Below are positions 6,700-15,477 of a stretch of DNA of 27,071 bases, piece by piece (the stretch's first letter is position 1; each line of letters starts with the position of its first letter). Under the pieces are notes generated by a model that saw only the letters and a list, made by a program, of their open reading frames with translations, was not told the DNA's origin and made no database searches. Source of the stretch: JBFLVQ01 sp040758525 (GTDB taxonomy: Bacteria > Acidobacteriota > Blastocatellia > Chloracidobacteriales > JADJPF01). Made by a program: the position numbers and the translations under genes. The DNA lies in contig JBFLVQ010000045.1 of assembly GCA_040758525.1 (NCBI GenBank), forward strand, positions 1-27,071, read 5' to 3'.

Positions 6700-9250
6700 A
6701 GACACGGCGTAATACAGCACGAATACGCGCGACCAGCTCTTCGGGAGCAAACGGCTTATCCAAATAATCGTCGATACCAAGGGTAAAGCCAAGTAGTTTA
6801 TCTTCCACATTATCTTTGGCAGAAAGAATGATAATGGGAATAAAAGTAGTAGAGATATCTTGGCGTAGAGCACGTATAAATTCGTAGCCATCCATACGCA
6901 TCGTCATAATATCGATCACAGCAAGTTGTGGCTTAAAGGCAAGCACCTGTTCCAGCGCCTGAAAACCATCTCGCGCCACTTGCACATTAAAGTTCTCTTT
7001 GCTTAGATAAGAGTGTAGTCCAATAAGAAGAATCTCATCGTTCTCAAGAAGTAGTATATTAGCTGATAATTCTTCATAATTAGCTACCATCTGCTGCAAT
7101 TTATAAGCAGGATCGGCAGGCAATACTGTTACCTGTCCAGTCGGTGCAGTCTGTGGAGGCATAGGCGTAACAGATGGTATAGCATTATTAAATTGACCAT
7201 CATCTGATGGCAATGGTGTTGATGCCGCTGGCAAAGAGCGTTGTGCACTTACTTGTGGAGTAGAGCCAGCCGAAATCATACGTGGTGGAGACATATTGCC
7301 AGTTGATAGCGTACGTGGTGGAGGCGCCGGCGCGGGCAAAAACGCATTGGGTGGTGGCGGGGAAAGCTCAGGGTAGCTAGGTCGGCGTGTCGTACCCACT
7401 TCGGTGCGACAGTAAGGGCAGATTGTCCACTCTGAATCTAGATCCTTTCCACAAGTAGCACAGATGTGTGAGAGCACAAAACTACAGTATGGACAAATAG
7501 TAAATTCAGGATTTAATAACCGTTCACAATTGGGACATTTTTCGGTAAGTTGATCTTCTAGTACAAAGACACGCTCTAACTCTTCTAGTGTAGTGATGCC
7601 ATAACGTACCTTGTCAATACAATCCATTGCCATTGTTACCATGCCTGTCTCAATTGCCTTTTCACGTAACTGTACATCAGGAGCATCAGCAACAATAAGG
7701 CTCTGCAGGCTATTGTCGATGGCAAGGACTTCATAAACGCCTAAGCGATTACGGTAACCAGTCTTGGCGCACTTATCACAACCTTTACCACGATAGAAGA
7801 TATGTGGGAAATCACCACCTAACTTGCCCTGTAGCTTATTGAGCAGTTGTGGAGAAGGCTCGTATTGCTCTTTGCAATTTGAGCAGATGGTACGTACCAG
7901 TCGTTGAGCAACAACACCACAGAGACCAGCAGAAAGTTGAAAACCTTCCGCGCCTAAATGCTTAAGACGCGAAACCGTGGTTACAGCATCATTGGTGTGC
8001 ACAGTAGAGAGCACTAAATGGCCGGTAATACCGGCTTGCAAAGCGATCTCAAGCGTCTCTCGGTCTCGTATCTCTCCTACCATAATCACATCTGGATCTT
8101 GACGTAGCGCAGAGCGTAACCCTTGTGCAAAAGTGAGGCCGGCTTTCTCATTTATCTGTACCTGATTAACGCCTGCAATCATGTATTCGATAGGATCTTC
8201 AAAGGTGATGATGTTAAGCTTGCGCCGCAAGACCTCTTTAATAAAGGCATAGAGCGTAGTGGTTTTACCTGAACCGGTTGGTCCCGTAATTAATACCAGA
8301 CCTTGTTTTAGCTCGCTAAAGGCAAGCATAGTACGCATTGCTGCCGGTAGCAGGCCAATCTCATCAAGCGAGACCATAGGGTTGGAAGTATTAAGCAGAC
8401 GCATCACCACTTTCTCACCAAATTTAGTGGGCAGAGTAGAGATACGTACATCGTAGGTGCGCCCCTCAAACTTCATCTTGATCTTGCCATCTTGAGGCAG
8501 ACGGCGCTCAGCAATATCAAGCGAAGCCATTATCTTAATGCGCGAGACTGTACCACCTAACAGCCATTTGGGAAGCTGCATAATGTGATGCATAATACCA
8601 TCAATACGATAACGTATGTTGACGATACGCTCCTGTGGCTCGATATGGATATCACTGGCATTCATACGCGCCGCTTTCTGCATAACCATATTCACGATGC
8701 GTACAATGGGGGGAGTCTGGCTTTTCTTTTTTAGATCAATGGTCGATTCATCTATCTCCTCACCATCGATCAGCTCGACTCCTTTGTTATAGCGTACATT
8801 CTTGATAATCTCCTCGATATCCTCATCAAGCTGGTAATAGCGCTCGATCGCATTTCGTATATCATTAGCCGCCGCCACTACCGGACTGATCTGACAATTG
8901 ACCTTAAACTGGACAAACTGTATAGCTTCTAAATCGAGGGGATCGGCCATTGCCAGGCGTAGGGTTTTGCCTACTTGCTCAACCGCAAAGACAGTATATT
9001 TATTGGCCAATTTGGCTGGTATCAACTGAATAAGGGCAGGATCGATGGTAAGTGTAGAAAGATCGACAAATTGCATACCAAGCTGTGCCGAGAGTGCCAT
9101 CGCTACCTCTTTATCGGTAGCGAAATTGAGCATAACTAGGATCTCGCCGAGGCGCAGCGTCGGTGTCTTATCTTTCTCCTTGAGTGCTGTCTCTAGCTCT
9201 TTTTCGGTGATGAGCCCAGCTTTGATGAAGATCTCGCCAAGTTTGTTCAT
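6692..9250 (-). CDS. pilB: PilB/GspE-type pilus assembly ATPase fused to zinc ribbons and a receiver domain
   Basis: This 852-residue cytoplasmic motor drives pilin polymerisation by ATP hydrolysis. An MshEN-type N-domain spans about residues 1-145. The ATPase core has Walker A GPTGSGKT (323-330), Walker B VIMVGEIRD (388-396), HLVLSTVHTND (411-421), and the tetracysteine zinc site C456/C459/C491/C494. The usual PilB ends near residue 570. Here two more zinc-ribbon units follow (C572/C575/C586/C589 and C597/C600/C611/C614), then a Pro/Ser-rich linker (about 623-705), then a receiver domain (731-852). The receiver has phosphoacceptor D780, S810 and K832. Its acidic pair is E736-N737 where two Asp are usual, although D738 follows. 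The gene is preceded by a G-rich ribosome-binding site. The fusion suggests that pilus extension is controlled by phosphorelay. Confidence 0.93.
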   Translation of the reverse strand: MNKLGEIFIKAGLITEKELETALKEKDKTPTLRLGEILVMLNFATDKEVAMALSAQLGMQFVDLSTLTIDPALIQLIPAKLANKYTVFAVEQVGKTLRLAMADPLDLEAIQFVQFKVNCQISPVVAAANDIRNAIERYYQLDEDIEEIIKNVRYNKGVELIDGEEIDESTIDLKKKSQTPPIVRIVNMVMQKAARMNASDIHIEPQERIVNIRYRIDGIMHHIMQLPKWLLGGTVSRIKIMASLDIAERRLPQDGKIKMKFEGRTYDVRISTLPTKFGEKVVMRLLNTSNPMVSLDEIGLLPAAMRTMLAFSELKQGLVLITGPTGSGKTTTLYAFIKEVLRRKLNIITFEDPIEYMIAGVNQVQINEKAGLTFAQGLRSALRQDPDVIMVGEIRDRETLEIALQAGITGHLVLSTVHTNDAVTTVSRLKHLGAEGFQLSAGLCGVVAQRLVRTICSNCKEQYEPSPQLLNKLQGKLGGDFPHIFYRGKGCDKCAKTGYRNRLGVYEVLAIDNSLQSLIVADAPDVQLREKAIETGMVTMAMDCIDKVRYGITTLEELERVFVLEDQLTEKCPNCERLLNPEFTICPYCSFVLSHICATCGKDLDSEWTICPYCRTEVGTTRRPSYPELSPPPPNAFLPAPAPPPRTLSTGNMSPPRMISAGSTPQVSAQRSLPAASTPLPSDDGQFNNAIPSVTPMPPQTAPTGQVTVLPADPAYKLQQMVANYEELSANILLLENDEILLIGLHSYLSKENFNVQVARDGFQALEQVLAFKPQLAVIDIMTMRMDGYEFIRALRQDISTTFIPIIILSAKDNVEDKLLGFTLGIDDYLDKPFAPEELVARIRAVLRRVYG

Positions 9251-9311
9251 TATCCCGCCCCCTTGCTGGCCTAGTTGCTTCGCTGGTGAAGATAGGATAG
9301 ATGATAGGCGC

Positions 9312-12300
9312 TTATTTGTCCATCTCCCGCTTGAGCCAGCCTAATAACGTAGCGAGAAGTTGGTGAGTGCTCATCAGTTTTTGTCGAGTGGCGGCTAAAT
9401 TCTGGGCTTTTGTATACTCGCCAGCATCACGTTCCCGGTGCGAATTGGTCTCTAGACTGCCAGCAACAGATTTGGCCTGCTCAAGGAAATATTCTGCTGT
9501 CGCGAGTGCCAAAGAAGCCTCAACACGCTGGCCGGCTGAGAGCAGTTCGCGGCAAGTGATACCTATCTCTTGCATCTCTGCAAGTAGCGCAATAGCACGA
9601 CGGATCATCTGGTTCTGCTTGCTTACGGTGGGTTCTGCGGGATCATCCTCACTAGCCAATAGAGCTTCCACCTCCCAAGAGGCAATAGCTAGCTGTGAAC
9701 GTTTCAATTGCAGCACCTTCACAGGTACATTGCGTAGCTTAGTGGCAAGTAAGATACATATTTCTGCTAGCCGGCTCTGTAGCTTGGCCTCGATCTGTTC
9801 ATTAGCAGGACCACGCACACCACTATTATCTGTGGGGCTGGTAGCTGCCTCGGCAGCGGTTTGATCGGTTGGAACATTAACGAAGAGTTTAGGGATTGGA
9901 TAATTACCCGAGGCCGTCTCCTGACGTTGTGCAGACAAATTAGGTAGTTGTGAAGTAGATGGTGTGGTAAGTGGCGCAGTTGGCAATGCCTTATGTGTAC
10001 CAGTGATCTCTGGCGGCAAACGCTTTGCTGGTGGAGCGGGTTCTGTTTCTCTGAAAGGGCTTGCCAGTTCTGGAGAGCCAGCCATAAGTATACGTTGCTC
10101 TTGCAGATGTGTACGCAAGAGGCGTCCCACCTCGGCCAACATCATCAACCCAGATCGATTACTTTCATAGTTAGTGCTAAGCAGATCTTTGGCGCGTTCA
10201 ATCATACGGCGAGCAGCTTCAATATCTAGGGCGCCTGCTTGGCCACGCCGCGGGATCATCTTCACCCCTTCTTTAAGCAGCCTTTCACAGATTGCCCCAA
10301 TCTCACGTTGCTCTTGTTCCAACAATTCTTTGAATCGTAGGTCTAGTTTAAGATCGATCTCGATAATGACAGCAAGAATCTGTGGGTGCCAGAAAAGCTG
10401 CCCTAACTCACTCTTAACCTGCCGTAATCGTTGTGTCATATCGCTTGCGATCAGATCTGAGTAGTTAGCGATATTCTCGATCTCGACTAACATCGATTCT
10501 ATCTGTCGTAACTGAGGATGATCGGGCAGTAGCTGGGTAAATACCAACTCAGGTGGAAAGAGACCGTTGATAATCTGATGACGATCGACTTCTAGTTCTA
10601 GGGCGCGTGTCAGTAGTAGTTCCAGTTTACCTTTATCATCAGATGATTCAGACTGGACCAATACCATAAAGCGGGCTAATTGTAGCATCTCCTCTGGGTA
10701 TAGGAGACCTTGATCTAAGTATTGACGAATCGTGTAGGGTGGCAGCATATCGTTAATCTGCTGCAACCAACGCTGGTATTCCTGCAATTGCTTCTCAATA
10801 AGTGAGAGTTGGCTATTGACAGCAATCGGATCAGTATTATTGATACGTCCTTTAAGCTGCTTTAAGCCACCAAAGATCAGGCCAACTACACGCGGAGGAT
10901 CAAGTTGCGATTTAGAGAGTTTGTTAAGAATCTCATTAGTGCCATGCAGTTGCTTGAACCAGAGCGCATACTGCTTAAAGATCTCTTGTGGTGATTCCAC
11001 CACCTCTATAACCCTTGAAGCCCTATCTTGGGGTGTTGAAGACTCACACACCTGTGCGTCCATACTAGGAAATGAGCCGCTCTGACGCTCTGAGACCGAT
11101 TTCTCGATCTTTATCTCCAGTTCTGAAAGTAGCAGTGCCATTTCTGCGCGTGTGCCTGCCAACTGTTCCTGTTGATCTTGTGAACTGTTCTTAATCAAAT
11201 ATTCCAGTGTAGCAATACCGTTCTGCAAAAGGGTAACGGCGGCTTGTGGATGGCCTAACTCTACCTCACAACGTGCTGCACCATATGAGGCTAGTGCGCG
11301 TAGTTGGAATGCACTCAGTGTATTGGCCAAATTAAGCGCTTGTGTATAGGCTTCTAGTGCCTCTGTAAAAGAGGAGTTATGTTTAAGGCATTCGGCGATC
11401 AGTAATAAGACCTCTGCCTCTTTCTGTTGTTCTCCTACTTCTCGGCAGACCGCTTGAGCACGTCGTAATAGCTCTACTGCTGCCTCGTATTCACCGAGCG
11501 CATTATGCAACTGACCATAGATAAAGTAGTACTTGGCAAGCAACTGAGAGGAGGGGGATTGATTGGCCTGTTCCAGTGTCTGCAGCGATTTTGCTGCCCA
11601 GTCAAAGAATTTCTTAGCGCGATCAAAGGCAAAACGCTGACAAGCTACGGTGGCCGCCTCTACAGACCATTGGAAAGCGCGCCCCATTTCGCCAGCATGG
11701 AAGTAGTGATAAGCGAGATCGCTACTACTACGCTCAGCACTACGACGCTCATTGGCCGATTCCAGCAGGTGTGCCGCTTTCAAATGGATAATACGTCGCT
11801 GTCTTGATGTAAGCCGCTCGTAGAGCACCTTGCGAGTAGTGTTGTAATAGAAGGTATAGCGCTCTGAAGCATCTGAAAGGCTACGCGGCTCTTCCCGTAT
11901 AAGGAATTCACGTACACCTTTTTCAATCGCATTAAGCAATACTTCTTCACTTAGATCTGTTACTGATTGTAGTAACGTAAAGGAGAACTCATCACCAATT
12001 ACGGCAGCTTGTTCGAAGATCTCTAATACCTGTTCATCAAGATGCGATAGATGTAATTCCGTCAAATCAACGAGTGATTTGGGTAGCCGTACTTCATCGA
12101 GTGGCAATGACTCCCAACGCTCACCATTCCAGAAGATCTTGCGATCCTCAATAAGCTGTTTGATGATCTCTAGCAGGTAATAAGGATTACCGCCGGTCTC
12201 TCTACGTAAGAGGGAGACAAGATTATCAATAAAAGCATGTTGCACAAACAGTGAATCGATCAACGCTTCGATCTCATCTTCGCTTAAAGGCTGCATCTTG

Positions 12301-13079
12301 AGCTGCTCATAAGCATTGTAGCGGCTCATACGACGCATCCAGATACGTAGTGGATTCTGCTCGATATTAATCTCATGTTCGCGTACTGTGCAGACAATAA
12401 AGAAGCGCTCACCTTGCACAGTGCGTATAAGATAGGCAAGAAACTCTAAACTTAGTTCATCCGCCCATTGCAAATCATCAAGGAAGAGTATGACCGGCAG
12501 CCAATGTGCCAGCAGTCGATAACTACGTGTTAACAGCTCGAAGGTATTGTATTTGATCCTTTCACCATCTGTGCCTTGTACTACTGGATTGACAGAGATG
12601 TTATGAATCTCTTTTAGATAAGACTGTAATGCTGCTAATTCAGAGGCTTGAAAAGGGCTCTGTTCATGCGCGAAAGTCTGTTCCAAATGGCGCACTAAAT
12701 CATGCAGGCTATCAAGAAAGACTTTATAAGGGGCGCCACTGGCAATATCAAAATAACGGCCTGTCAGACTGATTTTGGCAATGTCTTTGAGGCGTAAGAA
12801 GAACTGACGCACTAGTTCTGTCTTACCTATGCCTGGGTCGCCAATAATAAATACAGGTTTGCCATGGCCAGCAAGTGCTTGATCAAACCAGCGCTTTAGC
12901 TTGGCCAGTTCATCAGCGCGGCCAACAAAACGTTCTGAGATATTCTCCGCCTTATAGAGGCGTGCTAGCGTGAAGGACTGCAGATCCATAGATGAGTTAC
13001 CAGAGAGGGTAGTGGACTCATTGTCCCGGACCAGCCGCAGTTTACTGGGCTCGTCCTTAGAAGCAATACGCTTCGACAT
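9312..13079 (-). CDS. Large STAND-type signalling ATPase with TPR region
   Basis: This 1255-residue protein starts at the ATG at 13079, which follows an AGGAG site four bases upstream. A TTG at 13106 is a weaker alternative. Residues 50-400 form an AAA_16/MalT-like NTPase: ERFVGRADEL, Walker A GDPGIGKT (80-87), Walker B VILFLDD (196-202) followed by LQWADELSLEFL. A TPR-rich scaffold covers about 440-630 (for example EALEAYTQALNLA). A long helical region follows, then a Pro/Thr-rich stretch (about 1010-1090) and a helical tail. I see no HTH, cyclase or kinase domain. Such ATPases act as ATP-dependent switches that assemble on a signal. It is the first gene of the pilus cluster, 61 bp before pilB, so it probably senses or organises something for pilus control. 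The function is not known. Confidence 0.88.
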   Translation of the reverse strand: MSKRIASKDEPSKLRLVRDNESTTLSGNSSMDLQSFTLARLYKAENISERFVGRADELAKLKRWFDQALAGHGKPVFIIGDPGIGKTELVRQFFLRLKDIAKISLTGRYFDIASGAPYKVFLDSLHDLVRHLEQTFAHEQSPFQASELAALQSYLKEIHNISVNPVVQGTDGERIKYNTFELLTRSYRLLAHWLPVILFLDDLQWADELSLEFLAYLIRTVQGERFFIVCTVREHEINIEQNPLRIWMRRMSRYNAYEQLKMQPLSEDEIEALIDSLFVQHAFIDNLVSLLRRETGGNPYYLLEIIKQLIEDRKIFWNGERWESLPLDEVRLPKSLVDLTELHLSHLDEQVLEIFEQAAVIGDEFSFTLLQSVTDLSEEVLLNAIEKGVREFLIREEPRSLSDASERYTFYYNTTRKVLYERLTSRQRRIIHLKAAHLLESANERRSAERSSSDLAYHYFHAGEMGRAFQWSVEAATVACQRFAFDRAKKFFDWAAKSLQTLEQANQSPSSQLLAKYYFIYGQLHNALGEYEAAVELLRRAQAVCREVGEQQKEAEVLLLIAECLKHNSSFTEALEAYTQALNLANTLSAFQLRALASYGAARCEVELGHPQAAVTLLQNGIATLEYLIKNSSQDQQEQLAGTRAEMALLLSELEIKIEKSVSERQSGSFPSMDAQVCESSTPQDRASRVIEVVESPQEIFKQYALWFKQLHGTNEILNKLSKSQLDPPRVVGLIFGGLKQLKGRINNTDPIAVNSQLSLIEKQLQEYQRWLQQINDMLPPYTIRQYLDQGLLYPEEMLQLARFMVLVQSESSDDKGKLELLLTRALELEVDRHQIINGLFPPELVFTQLLPDHPQLRQIESMLVEIENIANYSDLIASDMTQRLRQVKSELGQLFWHPQILAVIIEIDLKLDLRFKELLEQEQREIGAICERLLKEGVKMIPRRGQAGALDIEAARRMIERAKDLLSTNYESNRSGLMMLAEVGRLLRTHLQEQRILMAGSPELASPFRETEPAPPAKRLPPEITGTHKALPTAPLTTPSTSQLPNLSAQRQETASGNYPIPKLFVNVPTDQTAAEAATSPTDNSGVRGPANEQIEAKLQSRLAEICILLATKLRNVPVKVLQLKRSQLAIASWEVEALLASEDDPAEPTVSKQNQMIRRAIALLAEMQEIGITCRELLSAGQRVEASLALATAEYFLEQAKSVAGSLETNSHRERDAGEYTKAQNLAATRQKLMSTHQLLATLLGWLKREMDK

Positions 13080-13136
13080 TTGGTCTCCTGTATTTTCGTT
13101 GCTCAAGCTCTGGATATCACCATTAGTAAAATCGCA

Positions 13137-13178
13137 AAATGTTACTTATGACAGGATGTCAGCCCTATCGTAACATTT
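13137..13178. repeat. Nested inverted repeats in the leader of the pilus cluster
   Basis: The outer arms AAATGTTAC (13137-13145) and GTAACATTT (13170-13178) are perfect 9-bp reverse complements. Inside lies a second palindrome, TGACA-GGA-TGTCA (13149-13161). The element is 58 bp upstream of the ATG at 13079 and downstream of the predicted promoter at 13310-13337. It could be a repressor operator or a structured leader RNA. The rest of the 306-bp gap (13080-13385) also holds a 5-bp CCGCA/TGCGG inverted repeat at 13199-13222 and no gene. Confidence 0.7.
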
Positions 13179-13309
13179 GTACATATAAGGAACTCTCACC
13201 GCAAGGATAGCTCTTAGTGCGGTTTGCTGAAAAATCTGCCCCTAACACGGCAAGCCATCTGGAAACCGACAGTTACGAATGTGTAGCTGCTACCACCCTC
13301 AATTGCCCT

Positions 13310-13337
13310 AGTATAGCATAAATCTTTCAAGCAACAA
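13310..13337 (-). promoter_or_regulatory. Predicted extended -10 promoter for the pilus cluster
   Basis: The minus strand has TATACT at 13315-13310, preceded by TGC to give an extended -10 (TGCTATACT). A weak -35, TTGTTG, lies at 13337-13332 with a 16-base spacer. Transcription would start near 13303, giving a leader of about 220 bases for the ATPase-pilB operon. It is the best sigma-70-like site I see in this gap. Confidence 0.45.
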
Positions 13338-13385
13338 TATTACTAGTAATTAATGGCCTCTCTGAGAGCATCACGGCCAGCCTCT

Positions 13386-15263
13386 TTAGGCACCACCATG
13401 AGGTGATTGTGGTGGCACTGACACGTCTGTCTCTATACGCCTAAGCAGAGTATTAGCCCAGTCCTGATTATAGAGTTTCAATATTTTATACTGTTCTAGG
13501 GCATGAACTTGATCGCCGGACAGTAGGTAGGCTAATCCTAAGTTGTAATGGGCATTGAGAAAATTGGCCTTTATTGCAATGGCACGTTGGAAAACTAGAA
13601 TCGCTTCCTGGTAGCGGGCCAGTTTGGCATAGGCAGTGCCAAGATTAAAATAGGCTTCGGCAAAATTTGGATCAAGTTGTAGTGCTTTTTGATAGTAATC
13701 TATTGCTTCCGTGACCTTGCCTTCTTTGGTCAATAATGTCGCTAGGTTGTTATAAGTAGTGGCAAAGTTAGGATCTAGTTCCAATGCTCGGGTATAATGC
13801 AGCCTTGCTTCAACAGTATTTCCTTGCATCATTAGAGCATTACCTAAACTGCTATGGGCAGGGGGAAAGTTGGGAGCAATACGCAGGGCAGTGTGGAACT
13901 GCTCAATGGCTTGGCCTAGATTTCCTTGCTTAATAAAAGCATCACCCAGACAGGTGTAGGCAATATAATTGCCTGGCACCACATCTGCTGCATTACCAAA
14001 GAGTGTATAGGTATTCTGCCAATGCTCTAATTGTAGTTTGCTAAAAAGCAGACAGCCGCAAATTATCAACAATGCAGAGCAGGCGAGTACCCATTTACGA
14101 TAAGGCCAGACGGTGAGCAACTTGAGTAAAATAACTAGCAGAATTATATGTATGCCTATCTGAGGTAGGTAGGAAAAACGGTCTGCCATCGCTTGCAGAC
14201 CAGCCTGTGTTATTCCAATTACTGGTACAAGCGTGCCCAGATACCAGAACCATCCTACCGCAAACCAGGGATAACGACGTAGCCACCAGAGCGCCAATAG
14301 CGTTAACAAAGAGAGTAGCAGAGCAGCAGTAATAATCTCCCAGTTAGCTAGACCATCTATCGAGTATGGGTAGATAACTGCTAGCCGGGTCGGCCAGATC
14401 ATTTTACCTAGATAGCTTACATAAGAGATTATGGCATTGGCGATACGTGTCTTAAGAGGGATCGCTTGGAACGAGACCATCAGTCCCCCTTGCCTATACC
14501 ACTGCGTGGTAATTATGCTCATACCTAGAGTAATTATTAGTAATGGGATCTTTTCCAATATTGCCCAACCCAATGCACGGAACTGACCAGGCTGTTTGTT
14601 AAACGATAGTTGAAAGCGGCCTAGTGGCCAGTAATCAAGTAATAGTAAGACACAGGGCAGGGTCACTACCATAGGTTTAGCCATCAGCCCTAAAAGCAGA
14701 CAGAGCACAATTACTAGGTAACGTAACAGACTAGCAGACCGTACATAACGTAGGTGGGCAAGCAGGGCAAGCATCCAAAAGAGGCCACTAAGCACATCTT
14801 TTCGTTCTGTCGCCCAGGCGACCGATTCCACTCGCAATGGGTGCAAGGCAAAGAGTGCGGCCATGAATGCGCTTACCCAGAGAGCTTGGTTTGTTTCTTG
14901 TTGATAAAGTGAATATGCCAGTCTTTTTAATATCAGAAAGAGCAATATACTGGTCAGCCCATGCAGTATGGCATTATGCAGGTGATAAGCGGAAGCATTC
15001 AGGCCAAAAAATTGATAGTCGAACATAAATGAGATCCAGGTAAGGGGAATCCATAGATAAATATAGGTATGAGTAAAAACCCATTTGATCTCTCGCCACG
15101 CCAGCCCCTGCTGAATATGAGGATTATCTACGATATATAGGTAATCATCGTAGTTAACAAATTCACGTCCATATGCCTGTCCATAGAGTAAAATAACTAC
15201 TATAAACAGAGTCAGGCAGATAATTTTGCTAAGATTGTCCTGGATGAATCCGCTGGCTACCAT
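13386..15263 (-). CDS. TMTC-like polytopic glycosyltransferase with C-terminal TPRs
   Basis: This 625-residue membrane protein has about ten hydrophobic helices in its first 420 residues, then about five TPR units (GNLGQAIEQFHTALRIAPNF, YNNLATLLTKEGKVTEAIDY and so on). The first loop carries FVNYDDYLYI with an Asp-Asp pair at 39-40, the position of the catalytic acidic residues in GT-C enzymes. The phrase ALHPLRVESVAWATERKDVLSGLF closely resembles the TMTC and bacterial TMTC-like family, which use dolichol/polyprenyl-phosphate mannose in eukaryotes. A lipid-linked sugar donor is therefore probable, with the sugar acceptor outside the membrane. The TPR tail is on the outer face in the family. 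The ATG at 15263 has only a weak ribosome-binding site. It is transcribed alone, toward the pilus cluster. Glycosylation of pilins is possible but untested. Confidence 0.85.
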   Translation of the reverse strand: MVASGFIQDNLSKIICLTLFIVVILLYGQAYGREFVNYDDYLYIVDNPHIQQGLAWREIKWVFTHTYIYLWIPLTWISFMFDYQFFGLNASAYHLHNAILHGLTSILLFLILKRLAYSLYQQETNQALWVSAFMAALFALHPLRVESVAWATERKDVLSGLFWMLALLAHLRYVRSASLLRYLVIVLCLLLGLMAKPMVVTLPCVLLLLDYWPLGRFQLSFNKQPGQFRALGWAILEKIPLLIITLGMSIITTQWYRQGGLMVSFQAIPLKTRIANAIISYVSYLGKMIWPTRLAVIYPYSIDGLANWEIITAALLLSLLTLLALWWLRRYPWFAVGWFWYLGTLVPVIGITQAGLQAMADRFSYLPQIGIHIILLVILLKLLTVWPYRKWVLACSALLIICGCLLFSKLQLEHWQNTYTLFGNAADVVPGNYIAYTCLGDAFIKQGNLGQAIEQFHTALRIAPNFPPAHSSLGNALMMQGNTVEARLHYTRALELDPNFATTYNNLATLLTKEGKVTEAIDYYQKALQLDPNFAEAYFNLGTAYAKLARYQEAILVFQRAIAIKANFLNAHYNLGLAYLLSGDQVHALEQYKILKLYNQDWANTLLRRIETDVSVPPQSPHGGA

Positions 15264-15357
15264 AAAAGACTGTAGTTGCTGTTGAACCGATCTAGAGAAC
15301 AGACTGAAACAGCAATAATATTAGCAGGGCAGAGATAGACTGAGAAGCTGAAAAAAG

Positions 15358-15386
15358 TTATCCAGGAGTTTGATAATACTTATACT
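15358..15386 (+). promoter_or_regulatory. Predicted promoter of the kinase-PilZ gene
   Basis: TTATCC (15358-15363) and TATACT (15381-15386) are separated by 17 bases. The -10 is a good match and the -35 is weak. The start would be near 15393, with an 85-base leader before the ATG at 15478. The 214-bp divergent gap to the TMTC-like gene holds nothing else that I can name. Confidence 0.4.
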
Positions 15387-15477
15387 CAAAATCTCTGGTA
15401 GCATAACGATCGACAACGTTGCCCAGCAATACGGCTTTAGGTTAAACTTTACAATCTTTCGAGGCGTAGGGAATAAG

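Noticed and set aside
6700..6891. Longer start for the gene at 6052-6699 giving a hydrophobic N-terminus
   Set aside because: It lies wholly within the well-conserved receiver domain of the upstream gene in another frame. The ATG at 6699 overlaps the stop of that gene in the common ATGGATAA fashion.
15370..15477. N-terminal extension of the kinase-PilZ protein
   Set aside because: It begins inside the predicted promoter. The zinc-ribbon start MKECPAC at 15478 is typical and has a ribosome-binding site.
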